This document shows, in pieces, positions 8,455-15,692 of a stretch of 46,354 bases of DNA. The translations under genes were made by a program, and so were the position numbers. The stretch comes from HGM13006 sp900757695 (GTDB taxonomy: Bacteria; Bacillota; Clostridia; Oscillospirales; Oscillospiraceae). The first letter of the stretch is position 1, and every line of letters begins with the position of its first letter. The notes beneath the pieces are model-generated. The model had not been told where the DNA came from, did not search any database, and saw only the letters and a list, made by a program, of their open reading frames with translations. The DNA lies in NCBI GenBank assembly GCA_959607825.1, contig CAUHNW010000023.1, positions 1 to 46,354 on the forward strand, read 5' to 3'.

Positions 8455-9600
8455 ATGAGCAATACCTCTCACAAAAAGCTGGATGCAAAGACCCTGAAGG
8501 ATGTACAGGAGACCCTCATCGACAAGGGCCGGACAGCTGGCGGCGCCATTTCCACAGAGGAATTGGCCAAGGCCATGGCGCCTTTGGGCGGAGACATGGA
8601 TCAGATTGAGGATACCTATCATGCATTGTCAGAAGCCGGCATCGAAGTGCTGCCGCCGGCAGAGGAAAAGCTGGATGATGCATCCCCCAGCGCCGAGGAA
8701 CTCAATCAGCTTCAGGAGGAGCTGGATGAGGAGGAGAGCAAGGGAGAGCCGGAACCACAGACTGAAGAGTATGCCACTGGGGATCCTGTACGTATGTATC
8801 TGCGAGAGATCGGCAAGGTTCCTCTGCTGACGCCGGAGGAGGAGCAGGAGCTGGCAAAACGCATTGCGGCGGGCGATCAGGAGGCTGCAAAGAAAATGAC
8901 GGAGGCCAACCTCCGGCTGGTGGTGTCCATTGCAAAACGCTATGTGGGCCGGGGCATGCAGTTGCTGGATCTGATTCAGGAGGGCAATCTGGGTCTTCTC
9001 AAAGCGGTGGAGAAATATGATTTTACCAAGGGCTTCAAGTTCTCTACCTATGCCACATGGTGGGTGCGGCAGGCCATTACCCGAGCTCTGGCCGATCAGG
9101 CCAGAACCATCCGGATCCCTGTTCACATGGTGGAGACCATGAACAAGCTGACCCAGTGCTCCCGAAAGCTCCAGCAGGAGCTGGGGCGGGAGCCGACGGT
9201 GGAAGAGCTTTCTAAGGCCATGCGCATGACCCCGGAGCGGATCAATGAGATCCGCCAGATGTGCATGGAGCCGGTTTCGCTGGAATCCCCCGTAGGAGAA
9301 GAGGACGACAGTCATCTGGGCGATTTTATTGAGGACAACACCGGCTCACAGCCTGCCGATGCCGTGTCGCAGGCCATGCTGCGCCAGCAGCTTATGGAGA
9401 TCCTTGATACCCTGTCGGAGCGGGAGGCCAAGGTGCTGCGGCTGCGGTATGGTCTGGACGATGGGCGTCCCCGGACACTGGAAGAGGTGGGCAAGGAGTT
9501 CAACGTGACCCGGGAACGGGTACGGCAGATCGAGGCCAAGGCCCTTAGGAAGATCCGGAACCCCAACCGCTCCAATAAGCTCCGTGATTTTCTGACCTGA
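8455..9600 (+). CDS. rpoD: RNA polymerase primary sigma factor (sigma-A/RpoD)
   Basis: The 381-residue protein is the housekeeping sigma factor. Region 1.1 is a short acidic N-terminal domain. Region 1.2 starts at DPVRMYLREIG. Region 2 contains NLRLVVSIAKRY, the DLIQEGNLGL core-binding helix and the FSTYATWWVRQAI -10-recognition/melting segment. Region 3 follows, and region 4.2 has TLEEVGKEFNVTRERVRQIE, which binds the -35 element. The ATG at 8455 is chosen over one at 8446, since GGAGG at 8441-8445 is nine bases from the former and abuts the latter. It closes the hflX-yigZ-dgt-dnaG-rpoD run and is followed by a strong hairpin. Confidence 0.97.
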   Translation: MSNTSHKKLDAKTLKDVQETLIDKGRTAGGAISTEELAKAMAPLGGDMDQIEDTYHALSEAGIEVLPPAEEKLDDASPSAEELNQLQEELDEEESKGEPEPQTEEYATGDPVRMYLREIGKVPLLTPEEEQELAKRIAAGDQEAAKKMTEANLRLVVSIAKRYVGRGMQLLDLIQEGNLGLLKAVEKYDFTKGFKFSTYATWWVRQAITRALADQARTIRIPVHMVETMNKLTQCSRKLQQELGREPTVEELSKAMRMTPERINEIRQMCMEPVSLESPVGEEDDSHLGDFIEDNTGSQPADAVSQAMLRQQLMEILDTLSEREAKVLRLRYGLDDGRPRTLEEVGKEFNVTRERVRQIEAKALRKIRNPNRSNKLRDFLT

Positions 9601-9614
9601 TAATCTGTAAGAAC

Positions 9615-9652
9615 CCGCCCTGTGCACAGAACCGTTGTTCTGCACAGGGCGG
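9615..9652 (+). terminator. Terminator hairpin after rpoD
   Basis: A 12-bp perfect stem (CCGCCCTGTGCA with its complement), extended by further pairing (CAGAAC/GTTCTG) inside the loop, lies 15 bases after the rpoD stop. The tail is only moderately T-rich (GAGTTTGTT). Confidence 0.75.
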
Positions 9653-9679
9653 AGTTTGTTCTGCGGGGAGAATGTTGTG

Positions 9680-9708
9680 TTGCATATTCCGGCAAGTTGT
9701 GCTAACAT
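9680..9708 (+). promoter_or_regulatory. Promoter of the ATP-grasp operon
   Basis: TTGCAT (9680-9685) and TAACAT (9703-9708) are spaced by 17 bp, and 23 bp separate them from the first start codon. The hairpin upstream isolates this operon from rpoD. Confidence 0.6.
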
Positions 9709-9731
9709 TATTAAGATAAGGAGGTTTTCCT

Positions 9732-11057
9732 ATGGAGAAGCTTGATTTGCAGCGGCAGCGTGTCAATGACTGGATGCGTGAGCAGGGCGCTTGCTTTGCG
9801 GTGGTCCGGCAGGGACAGCGGCAGATCACCCGGCGGCCCTTTGACCCGATTCCGCGGGTGCTCTCTGCAAAAACCTTTACCAATCTGGAACAGGGGCTGA
9901 TCCAGCGGATCAATGCGCTGAATTTGTTCCTGAATGATATCTATCACAACAGAATGATTCTGCGGGATGGAAAGATCCCGGAGGAATTTGTGCTGTCTTC
10001 TCTGGATTTTCGGACCCAGTGCGTGGGGATCATGCCTCCCAAGGGAATTTATACCCATATTACGGCTACCGACCTTGTGTGCAGTACGGACGGAAACTGG
10101 TATGCCATGGAGGACAGCCTTTCGGTGCCGGATGGTGCCGCCTATCCCCACTTTGCCCGGAAGCTATGCCGGGAGATCGCACCGGAGAATTATCAGGTGC
10201 CTGGCCTCTGTGATAACTGTGGACTGGATATTCTGCTCAGTCAGCTGTACCGGGATATTATAGACGATGACCCGGAGCTGGAAGGCGGTATTGTAGTGCT
10301 GCTCAGCGAAGGTGAAAATACGCTGTCTCATTTTGAGCTGGGATATATGGCAAAGCTCACCGGTGCTGTGGTGGCGGAGGCGGAACGGCTGATCGTTATG
10401 GATAATAAGGTATATTACCGTGCGCCCGAAGGCGGTTTTCAGCGGGTTGCCATTATCCACCGGCTGACGCTGGACAGTATGCTGGATCCCCTTTGCTTTG
10501 ACGAGGATTCGCCCTGCGGCATTCCGCATTTGATGGAAGCCTATGCGGCGGGACACATTGCCATTATCAATGCTCCGGGCTGCTCTCTGGCAGAGGATCG
10601 GGGCCTGCACTACTTTATCCCTACCATGATTCGATATTATCTGGATGAGGAACCGATCCTGCCCAATGTGCCCACATATCTGCCCTGGTATCCTGAGCAG
10701 CGGGACTTTATTCTCTCTCATATGGACAGCTTGATTTTTAAGGACGTATCCAGCGACCGACGTCAGGGAGCGCTGTATGGAGACCGGCTGACCCATGAGG
10801 AACGGCAGCGGCTGGCAGATGCGATTTCCCGGGAGCCGCGGCGGTATATTGCGCAGCAGAAGATCCAGGTAGAAACCCAGCCGGTGCTGGGGGAGGACGG
10901 GGTATCGACCTATCCGGCACGCTGTGATTTCCGGGCCTATACGGTACATTCGGATTCCCTGCGGGTTTGGATGGGTGGCCTTTCCCGTTTTACGGTGGCA
11001 GCCAGCGATGGCGCACCGGTCAGCGGCTTTAAGGATACTTGGGTCATGAGCGAATAA
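9732..11057 (+). CDS. Circularly permuted type-2 ATP-grasp protein
   Basis: The 441-residue protein matches the circularly permuted ATP-grasp type-2 family (formerly DUF407), predicted ATP-dependent carboxylate-amine ligases. Visible hallmarks are RPFDPIPRVL near residue 35-44, LNLFLNDIY at 63-71, the VVLLSEGEN segment at 188-196, the metal- and nucleotide-site region RLTLDSMLDPL at 244-254, and AEDRGLHYFIPTMIRYYL near 287-304. K337 occupies the usual nucleotide-lysine position, but the following loop (DVSSDRRQGALYG) has fewer glycines than the usual GGxGGYG form. Related genes typically sit with alpha-E and transglutaminase genes; here the alpha-E gene is missing but a transglutaminase-like gene follows 12 bp later. 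Substrate unknown. Confidence 0.85.
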   Translation: MEKLDLQRQRVNDWMREQGACFAVVRQGQRQITRRPFDPIPRVLSAKTFTNLEQGLIQRINALNLFLNDIYHNRMILRDGKIPEEFVLSSLDFRTQCVGIMPPKGIYTHITATDLVCSTDGNWYAMEDSLSVPDGAAYPHFARKLCREIAPENYQVPGLCDNCGLDILLSQLYRDIIDDDPELEGGIVVLLSEGENTLSHFELGYMAKLTGAVVAEAERLIVMDNKVYYRAPEGGFQRVAIIHRLTLDSMLDPLCFDEDSPCGIPHLMEAYAAGHIAIINAPGCSLAEDRGLHYFIPTMIRYYLDEEPILPNVPTYLPWYPEQRDFILSHMDSLIFKDVSSDRRQGALYGDRLTHEERQRLADAISREPRRYIAQQKIQVETQPVLGEDGVSTYPARCDFRAYTVHSDSLRVWMGGLSRFTVAASDGAPVSGFKDTWVMSE

Positions 11058-11069
11058 GGAGGGGTCGAA

Positions 11070-11867
11070 GTGAAAAAATATGCATTTACCTTCAGCGTAC
11101 AGCAGAGCTTTCAGCAGCCGATCCTGAAGCACAGCTTTCTGGTTCGCTGCATGCCCGGTACCTATCCCTTCCAGCGCTCTTATGCCCACAAGCTGACCAT
11201 TACACCCCATGCGGCGCTGACGCATATTTCAGATGTCTATGGGAATGAAATGTATACAGGAACCATAGACAAGGCGCATCCGTCCTTCTCTTTTTCCGCA
11301 TCGGGCTTTGTCCTGTGCTCCAAGTATATCATCCATGAACCGCTGGACCGTCTGTACCTGTATCCCACCCGGCTCACACAGCCAACGGAGGCAATGGAGC
11401 AACTGCTTCAGCAGCAGACGCTGCCGGAGGATCCATGGCAGCGGGCCAAGGCCATCTGCGCCCTTACCAGCCATACGATGCAGCGGAAGGCGCTGTCCAA
11501 TCATCGAACTGCCGCCGATGCCATGGCGGCAGGGGAGGGGGACGCCAGAGATTTTGCGCAGGTATTTCTCTGCCTGTGCAGGCTTTCCGGCATTGCGGCC
11601 CGGTTTGTCAGCGGCTTGGCTGTAGGCGTGCCGCAGGCTCACGCATGGGCGGAGGTCTACTGCGATGATATTTGGCGAGCGCTGGATCCCAGCACGGGAA
11701 AGCCCGTGGAGGAAGGATATCTGAAGATCGCCCATGGGCCGGATTATGATGCCTGCGCAGTGGAGCGCAGCTGCTTCCGGGAGCGGGATACCGATTCGGA
11801 GCGGCAGGTACATGTACAGGTGACAGAGCATGTCATTCACACCAGAGACACAGTGCCCCATGCGTAA
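11070..11867 (+). CDS. Transglutaminase-like protein lacking the catalytic cysteine
   Basis: The 265-residue protein has the beta-rich N-terminal domain found in bacterial transglutaminase-like proteins (residues 1-105), then a transglutaminase/cysteine-protease core. The core keeps the histidine (H191 in AHAWAEVY) and aspartate (D206 in ALDPSTG) of the triad. At the nucleophile position, where relatives have G-x-C-[QR]-D-F-A, it reads GDARDFA, with Ala159 encoded by GCC at 11544-11546. Hydrolytic or cross-linking chemistry is therefore unlikely; a binding or scaffold role for the ATP-grasp partner is plausible. It starts with GTG after AAGGAGGGG. It could instead be a sequencing error, but the replacement is a two-base change from TGC. 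Confidence 0.82.
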   Translation: MKKYAFTFSVQQSFQQPILKHSFLVRCMPGTYPFQRSYAHKLTITPHAALTHISDVYGNEMYTGTIDKAHPSFSFSASGFVLCSKYIIHEPLDRLYLYPTRLTQPTEAMEQLLQQQTLPEDPWQRAKAICALTSHTMQRKALSNHRTAADAMAAGEGDARDFAQVFLCLCRLSGIAARFVSGLAVGVPQAHAWAEVYCDDIWRALDPSTGKPVEEGYLKIAHGPDYDACAVERSCFRERDTDSERQVHVQVTEHVIHTRDTVPHA

Positions 11868-11896
11868 AGGGGCAGAATTGTAAAGGAAGATGGCTT

Positions 11897-12598
11897 ATGC
11901 GCCCAATCATTGGCGTGCTTCCGCTGTATGACAGCAAAAAACAGACCCTTTGGATCAATCCGCTTTACTTTGGCGGCATCGAGCAGGCTGGCGGAATGCC
12001 GGTACTGCTGCCCCTCAGTAAAGATACTGCCCTGTGGCAAACATACCTTGAAGCCTGTGATGGATTCCTGTTTACCGGCGGACAGGATGTGGCCCCGGAG
12101 CTCTATGGGGAGGAAAAACTCCCGGAGTGCGGCTATCAGGCACCACTGCGGGACAATCAGGAGTTTGCCATGCTGAAGGCTCTGTCCGGAATGGACAAGC
12201 CGGTGCTGGGCATTTGCCGGGGAATTCAGATGATGAATGCCGCATTTGGAGGAACGCTGTATCAGGATATCTTTTCTCAGGCGCCCTCCCATGTGGTGCA
12301 TCGGCAGGAAAAGCCCTACGACCTGCCACATCACCAAGTGGAGATCCGGCGGGGAACGATGCTTCATGAGATATTGGGGCTTACGCACCTGTCTGTCAAC
12401 AGCATGCATCATCAGGCGGTGAAAGCGGCTGCACCGGATTTCATCGTTTCTGCCCGGGCAGAGGATGGCATTGTCGAGGCCATCGAGAACCCAAACAGGA
12501 AATTCATGCTGGGTGTCCAGTGGCACCCGGAGCATATGTGGCAGAGCTATGATTCTGCCCGGCGGATTTGGAGCGCCTTTGTCTCCGCCTGCCGATAA
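11897..12598 (+). CDS. Class-I glutamine-amidotransferase-like gamma-glutamyl hydrolase (peptidase C26)
   Basis: The 233-residue protein is a PuuD-type class-I GATase-like hydrolase, a family that cleaves gamma-glutamyl bonds such as gamma-glutamyl-GABA or folate polyglutamate. The nucleophile elbow GICRGIQ carries C107, and the His-Glu pair is in GVQWHPEHM near residues 208-216. The FTGGQDVAPELYGE motif near 59-72 and NSMHHQAV near 167-174 are typical. All catalytic residues are present, unlike the neighbouring transglutaminase-like protein. It lies 29 bp after that gene and 25 bp before the FemAB gene, in one operon. The natural substrate may be the ATP-grasp product, which is inference. 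Confidence 0.88.
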   Translation: MRPIIGVLPLYDSKKQTLWINPLYFGGIEQAGGMPVLLPLSKDTALWQTYLEACDGFLFTGGQDVAPELYGEEKLPECGYQAPLRDNQEFAMLKALSGMDKPVLGICRGIQMMNAAFGGTLYQDIFSQAPSHVVHRQEKPYDLPHHQVEIRRGTMLHEILGLTHLSVNSMHHQAVKAAAPDFIVSARAEDGIVEAIENPNRKFMLGVQWHPEHMWQSYDSARRIWSAFVSACR

Positions 12599-12623
12599 AT
12601 TATAGATTGATGGAGTTATACTT

Positions 12624-13685
12624 ATGTCTGAAATTATCACAAAAGAACAGATTCCGGAGTATGAGGCGTTTTTGCAGTCCCATCCCAAGGGACATTTTGC
12701 GCAGAGCGTCCTGTGGGCCAAGCAGAAGCCCATGTGGAAATGGGAGGCCATTGTATCGAGAGATCAAAATGGAAAAATCAAGGGCTCGCTGGCGGTACTG
12801 ATCCGGAAGATCGTGCCCGGTCTGCCCTTTACCATGATGTATGGCTGCCGTGGCCCTGTGACCGATTTGGATGACAGAGAGACCATGAAGGATCTCGTTG
12901 ACGGAGCAAAGAAGCTGGCAAAGAAGTACCATTCCTATGTCATTAAAATTGACCCGGATGTACCTTCCACGGAGACGGCTTATACCAAAATGATGGAGGA
13001 GCTGGGCTTCCGGCTCACTGGCGGCGGTGCAACCTTTGATGCCATTCAGCCCCAGTATGTTTTCCGGCTGAATACAGAGGGAAAGACCTCGGAAGAGCTT
13101 CTGATGAGTCTGCCTCAGTCCACCCGCCGGAAGGTTCGTGCCGGTGCAAAAAAGGGCGTTACGGTGGAGATCCGCGGGAAAGAGGCAGTGCCGGATTTTG
13201 CACGTCTGATGCTGGAAACCGGCGTCCGGGACGGCTTTGTTACCAGAGAGGCATCCTATTTTGAGAACATGTTGGACAATTTGGGAGAGCACGCTCGGCT
13301 CTATATGGCATACTATGAGGGGCAGGCCATTGCAGGCACCCTTGCCATCTGGTATGGCGACAAGGTCTGGTATCTCTACGGTGCTTCCTCCAATGAGCAC
13401 CGGAACCTGATGCCCAACTATATGCTCCAGTGGAGCATGATTGAGTGGGCCGTGGAAAAGGGCTGCCGGATCTACGACTTCCGCGGCGTTCCCGGTCGAG
13501 TGGGGGAGGATCATCCACTCTATGGCCTCTATAAGTTTAAGCTGGGCTTCGGCGGCGACTATGTGGAGTTCGTGGGCGAAATGGATATGGTGCTCAATCC
13601 CCCAGTGAACTGGATGATCACCAAGGGCAAGCCCATCTTTATGGATGTGCGGAAGAAGCTTTATCTGCTGAAAAACAAGAAGTGA
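12624..13685 (+). CDS. FemAB-family (FemX-like) aminoacyltransferase
   Basis: The 353-residue protein belongs to the FemABX family, which uses aminoacyl-tRNA to add amino acids to the peptidoglycan stem peptide (interpeptide bridge) at the membrane's cytoplasmic face. Two GNAT-like lobes are visible. The first contains HFAQSVLWAKQK near residues 24-35. The second has STRRKVRAGAKKGV near 146-159, YLYGASSNEHRNLMPNYMLQW near 253-273, and the C-terminal YDFRGVPG and LYGLYKFKLGFGGDYVEFVG motifs. The long antiparallel coiled-coil arm typical of staphylococcal FemA is not evident, as in FemX-type single enzymes. It precedes the racemase-like gene by 16 bp, fitting a D-/L-amino-acid wall-modification task. 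Confidence 0.9.
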   Translation: MSEIITKEQIPEYEAFLQSHPKGHFAQSVLWAKQKPMWKWEAIVSRDQNGKIKGSLAVLIRKIVPGLPFTMMYGCRGPVTDLDDRETMKDLVDGAKKLAKKYHSYVIKIDPDVPSTETAYTKMMEELGFRLTGGGATFDAIQPQYVFRLNTEGKTSEELLMSLPQSTRRKVRAGAKKGVTVEIRGKEAVPDFARLMLETGVRDGFVTREASYFENMLDNLGEHARLYMAYYEGQAIAGTLAIWYGDKVWYLYGASSNEHRNLMPNYMLQWSMIEWAVEKGCRIYDFRGVPGRVGEDHPLYGLYKFKLGFGGDYVEFVGEMDMVLNPPVNWMITKGKPIFMDVRKKLYLLKNKK

Positions 13686-13701
13686 CCCGGAGGACGGACG
13701 T

Positions 13702-14790
13702 ATGAACGCATATGTGGTGGACCGGAACGGTCTTATGGAGAATATCCGTTTTTTACAGGAAAAGGCCGCAGGTACGCCCATCTATGGGGTCATCAAGGGA
13801 AACGGCTACGGACTTGGTCTTGTGCCCATGGCAGAGGCCCTTTCCCAAGCAGGGATCCAGCGATTTGCGGTCACAGAGCTCTGGGAGATCCGGGCGCTGC
13901 GGGAAGCCGGATTTGAGACCCAGGAGATCCTGATGATGCGGGCCACCTGCATCCCGGAGGAGCTTTCGCAGCTGCTGGAGCTTGGAGCCACTGCAACGGT
14001 AGGCTCCATAGAATGCGCAGAGGCCATGGAGCAGACTGCGGCGGCGGCGGGAAAAAGCTTCCCGTGCCATGTAAAGATCGATACCGGCATGGGCCGGTAT
14101 GGGTTCCTGCCTGAAAATACAGAGGACATTTTGGCGGTCTACCGAATGGAGCATTTGATGCCTACGGGGATCTACACCCACTTCCACAGCGCTTTTTCCA
14201 GTGAATCGGATACCCGCAGCCAGTTTGCGGCATTTTCCAAGGCCTTGGATACACTGGAGCAGGCAGGAATCACGGTGGGGGTGCGGCATTGCTGCAATTC
14301 CTCCGCGTTCCTCAAGTATCCGGAGATGTATCTGGATGCGGTTCGATTGGGCTCTGCGCTGCTGGGACGGCTGTCCTTCCCCGGTGAGATGGGGCTTACC
14401 AGACTGGGCTGGTGCCGCAGTCAGGTGGAACTGATCCGGGAGATTCCCAAGGGACATACGGTGGGCTATGGCGCAGCTTGGAGGGCAAAAAGGCCCACAA
14501 AAATTGCGGTCTGCGGCGTGGGCTACTATCATGGCTTTGGAACGGAAAAGGGCAATGATCTGTTCCGATTCCGGGACTGCCTCCGGGGCGGCCTTGGCTA
14601 TGTAAAGGCATTCCTGAAGAAAAAGGCGTTTTACGGGACTGTGAATGGAAAGCAGGCCAGAGTGCTGGGGCACATCGGCATGGTGCAGACCATTCTGGAT
14701 GTAACGGATATTCCCTGCCAAGTGGGGGATGAGATTCGGTTGGAGATCAATCCGCTGCTGGTCAAGGGCATGGACGTCACATTTGAATAA
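13702..14790 (+). CDS. Alanine-racemase-like fold-type III PLP enzyme
   Basis: The 362-residue protein matches alanine racemase. The PLP-binding lysine is K32 in VIKGNGYGLG, the PLP-nitrogen-contacting arginine is R215 in AVRLGSALLG, and the catalytic tyrosine of the C-terminal domain is Y275 in GVGYYHG. It departs from ordinary Alr in several ways. The A-N-A-Y-G-H-G box is G-N-G-Y-G-L-G, the GYADG box is GYYHG, and the segment between that box and VNGKQARVLG is roughly 15 residues longer than usual. GRVxMDMT is replaced by GHIGMVQT. Substrate may therefore be alanine or another amino acid. It follows the FemAB gene and ends the operon at a strong terminator. Confidence 0.8.
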   Translation: MNAYVVDRNGLMENIRFLQEKAAGTPIYGVIKGNGYGLGLVPMAEALSQAGIQRFAVTELWEIRALREAGFETQEILMMRATCIPEELSQLLELGATATVGSIECAEAMEQTAAAAGKSFPCHVKIDTGMGRYGFLPENTEDILAVYRMEHLMPTGIYTHFHSAFSSESDTRSQFAAFSKALDTLEQAGITVGVRHCCNSSAFLKYPEMYLDAVRLGSALLGRLSFPGEMGLTRLGWCRSQVELIREIPKGHTVGYGAAWRAKRPTKIAVCGVGYYHGFGTEKGNDLFRFRDCLRGGLGYVKAFLKKKAFYGTVNGKQARVLGHIGMVQTILDVTDIPCQVGDEIRLEINPLLVKGMDVTFE

Positions 14791-14793
14791 TAC

Positions 14794-14832
14794 AAAAATC
14801 GGGTGCTGCATATTGCAACACCCGATTTTTTG
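14794..14832 (+). terminator. Intrinsic terminator of the ATP-grasp/FemAB/racemase operon
   Basis: A long stem (AAAATCGGGTG...TGCA paired with TGCA...CACCCGATTTT, one bulge) with a 3-base loop and a T6 tail begins four bases after the racemase stop. The symmetric A/T flanks also make it usable for the convergent carD transcript. Confidence 0.88.
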
Positions 14833-14916
14833 GGGTTATGGATACTCGATCTGTAAGCTGCACTGTAAGCATACCATAGTGCAGATGAAAAAATCCATCG
14901 AAATGGGTCGGCCATG

Positions 14917-15450
14917 TCAGGAAGGCGTATTATTTTTTGCGGTAACACGGCATTGGCCAAGAATAAAGGGGAGCACCTGTTCCCGGGCAATGTTTAGCAC
15001 GAATTGAAATTCGTTATAGAGTTGATTTTCGGCAGATTGCAGCATCTCCTGATCACTGAGGGGGAGGTATTTACCGGAGGGCATCTGCGCCTCGTGGGCG
15101 TGCATATTCTTGACCAGATGCATCAGGGCACCGGCATCACCGCTGCGTATGGTCTCCCCGCAGACCTGACGCCGCTGGCGGCTGTCACTGATCCAACTGG
15201 GGGGATTCTCCTGCTCCTGTTCTACCAGATGAAAGATCTCCCGGGCTGTGAGCACATGCCGCAGGCGTACACGCTCCGGCTGTGCATCCACGGGAAGATA
15301 CAGGGTGGTTTTGCTGTCCCCCACGGGCTGTAAAAGGTAGTAGTCCCGGCTGGTATGTCCCAAACTCTTTGTTTCACGGCCACAGATCCGGCATACCCCG
15401 TGGCCACCGTAATGAATACAATCGCCAATGTGCAGGTTTAATTCAGACAT
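14917..15450 (-). CDS. CarD-family transcription regulator
   Basis: The 177-residue protein has the CarD/CdnL N-terminal RNA-polymerase-interacting Tudor-like domain (residues ~4-60). It opens with HIGDCIHYGGHGVCRI, whose Y-G-G-H-G-V pattern is the family signature, and continues with YYLLQPVGD and TLYLPVD. A helical C-terminal region follows. CarD-type proteins bind the RNA polymerase beta subunit and stabilise promoter opening. The ATG at 15450 has a perfect GGAGG eight bases upstream; the longer frame to 15537 would run through the promoter. It is monocistronic and convergent with the preceding operon. Confidence 0.85.
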   Translation of the reverse strand: MSELNLHIGDCIHYGGHGVCRICGRETKSLGHTSRDYYLLQPVGDSKTTLYLPVDAQPERVRLRHVLTAREIFHLVEQEQENPPSWISDSRQRRQVCGETIRSGDAGALMHLVKNMHAHEAQMPSGKYLPLSDQEMLQSAENQLYNEFQFVLNIAREQVLPFILGQCRVTAKNNTPS

Positions 15451-15495
15451 ATTCGCTTTCCTCCAAAGATTCCGTGCAATGATCCTGCTTCCAAA

Positions 15496-15512
15496 CCGTC
15501 CACGGTGGACGG
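15496..15512. promoter_or_regulatory. 17-bp palindrome in the carD leader (candidate operator)
   Basis: CCGTCCAC-G-GTGGACGG is a perfect 8-bp inverted repeat with a single central base. It lies about 13 bp downstream of the -10 hexamer, just after the likely transcription start. Confidence 0.5.
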
Positions 15513-15525
15513 ACATATATAAAAT

Positions 15526-15554
15526 ATTATACAACATTTTGGAGAAAGCTGTAA
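15526..15554 (-). promoter_or_regulatory. Promoter for carD
   Basis: On the minus strand, TTACAG (15549-15554) and TATAAT (15526-15531) are separated by 17 bp, about 75 bp upstream of the start codon. The -35 match is moderate. The remainder of 15555-15640 shows nothing I can name. Confidence 0.6.
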
Positions 15555-15641
15555 GGTATAATTAGAATTAAAAATAATTTTCGGCAGATTGTGCTATGGG
15601 ATGCCCACTCAATCTGCGCAGGTTGCACAATGAAAAGGCGA

Positions 15642-15680
15642 AAAATGCCGGTGTGCCAGAAAAAGACTGGGCACACCGGC
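15642..15680 (-). terminator. Terminator of the hydratase gene
   Basis: An 11-bp stem (GCCGGTGTGCC with its complement, plus extra pairing) is followed on the minus strand by ATTTTT, 13 bases after the hydratase stop codon. Confidence 0.85.
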
Positions 15681-15692
15681 TTGAGCGTTTGA

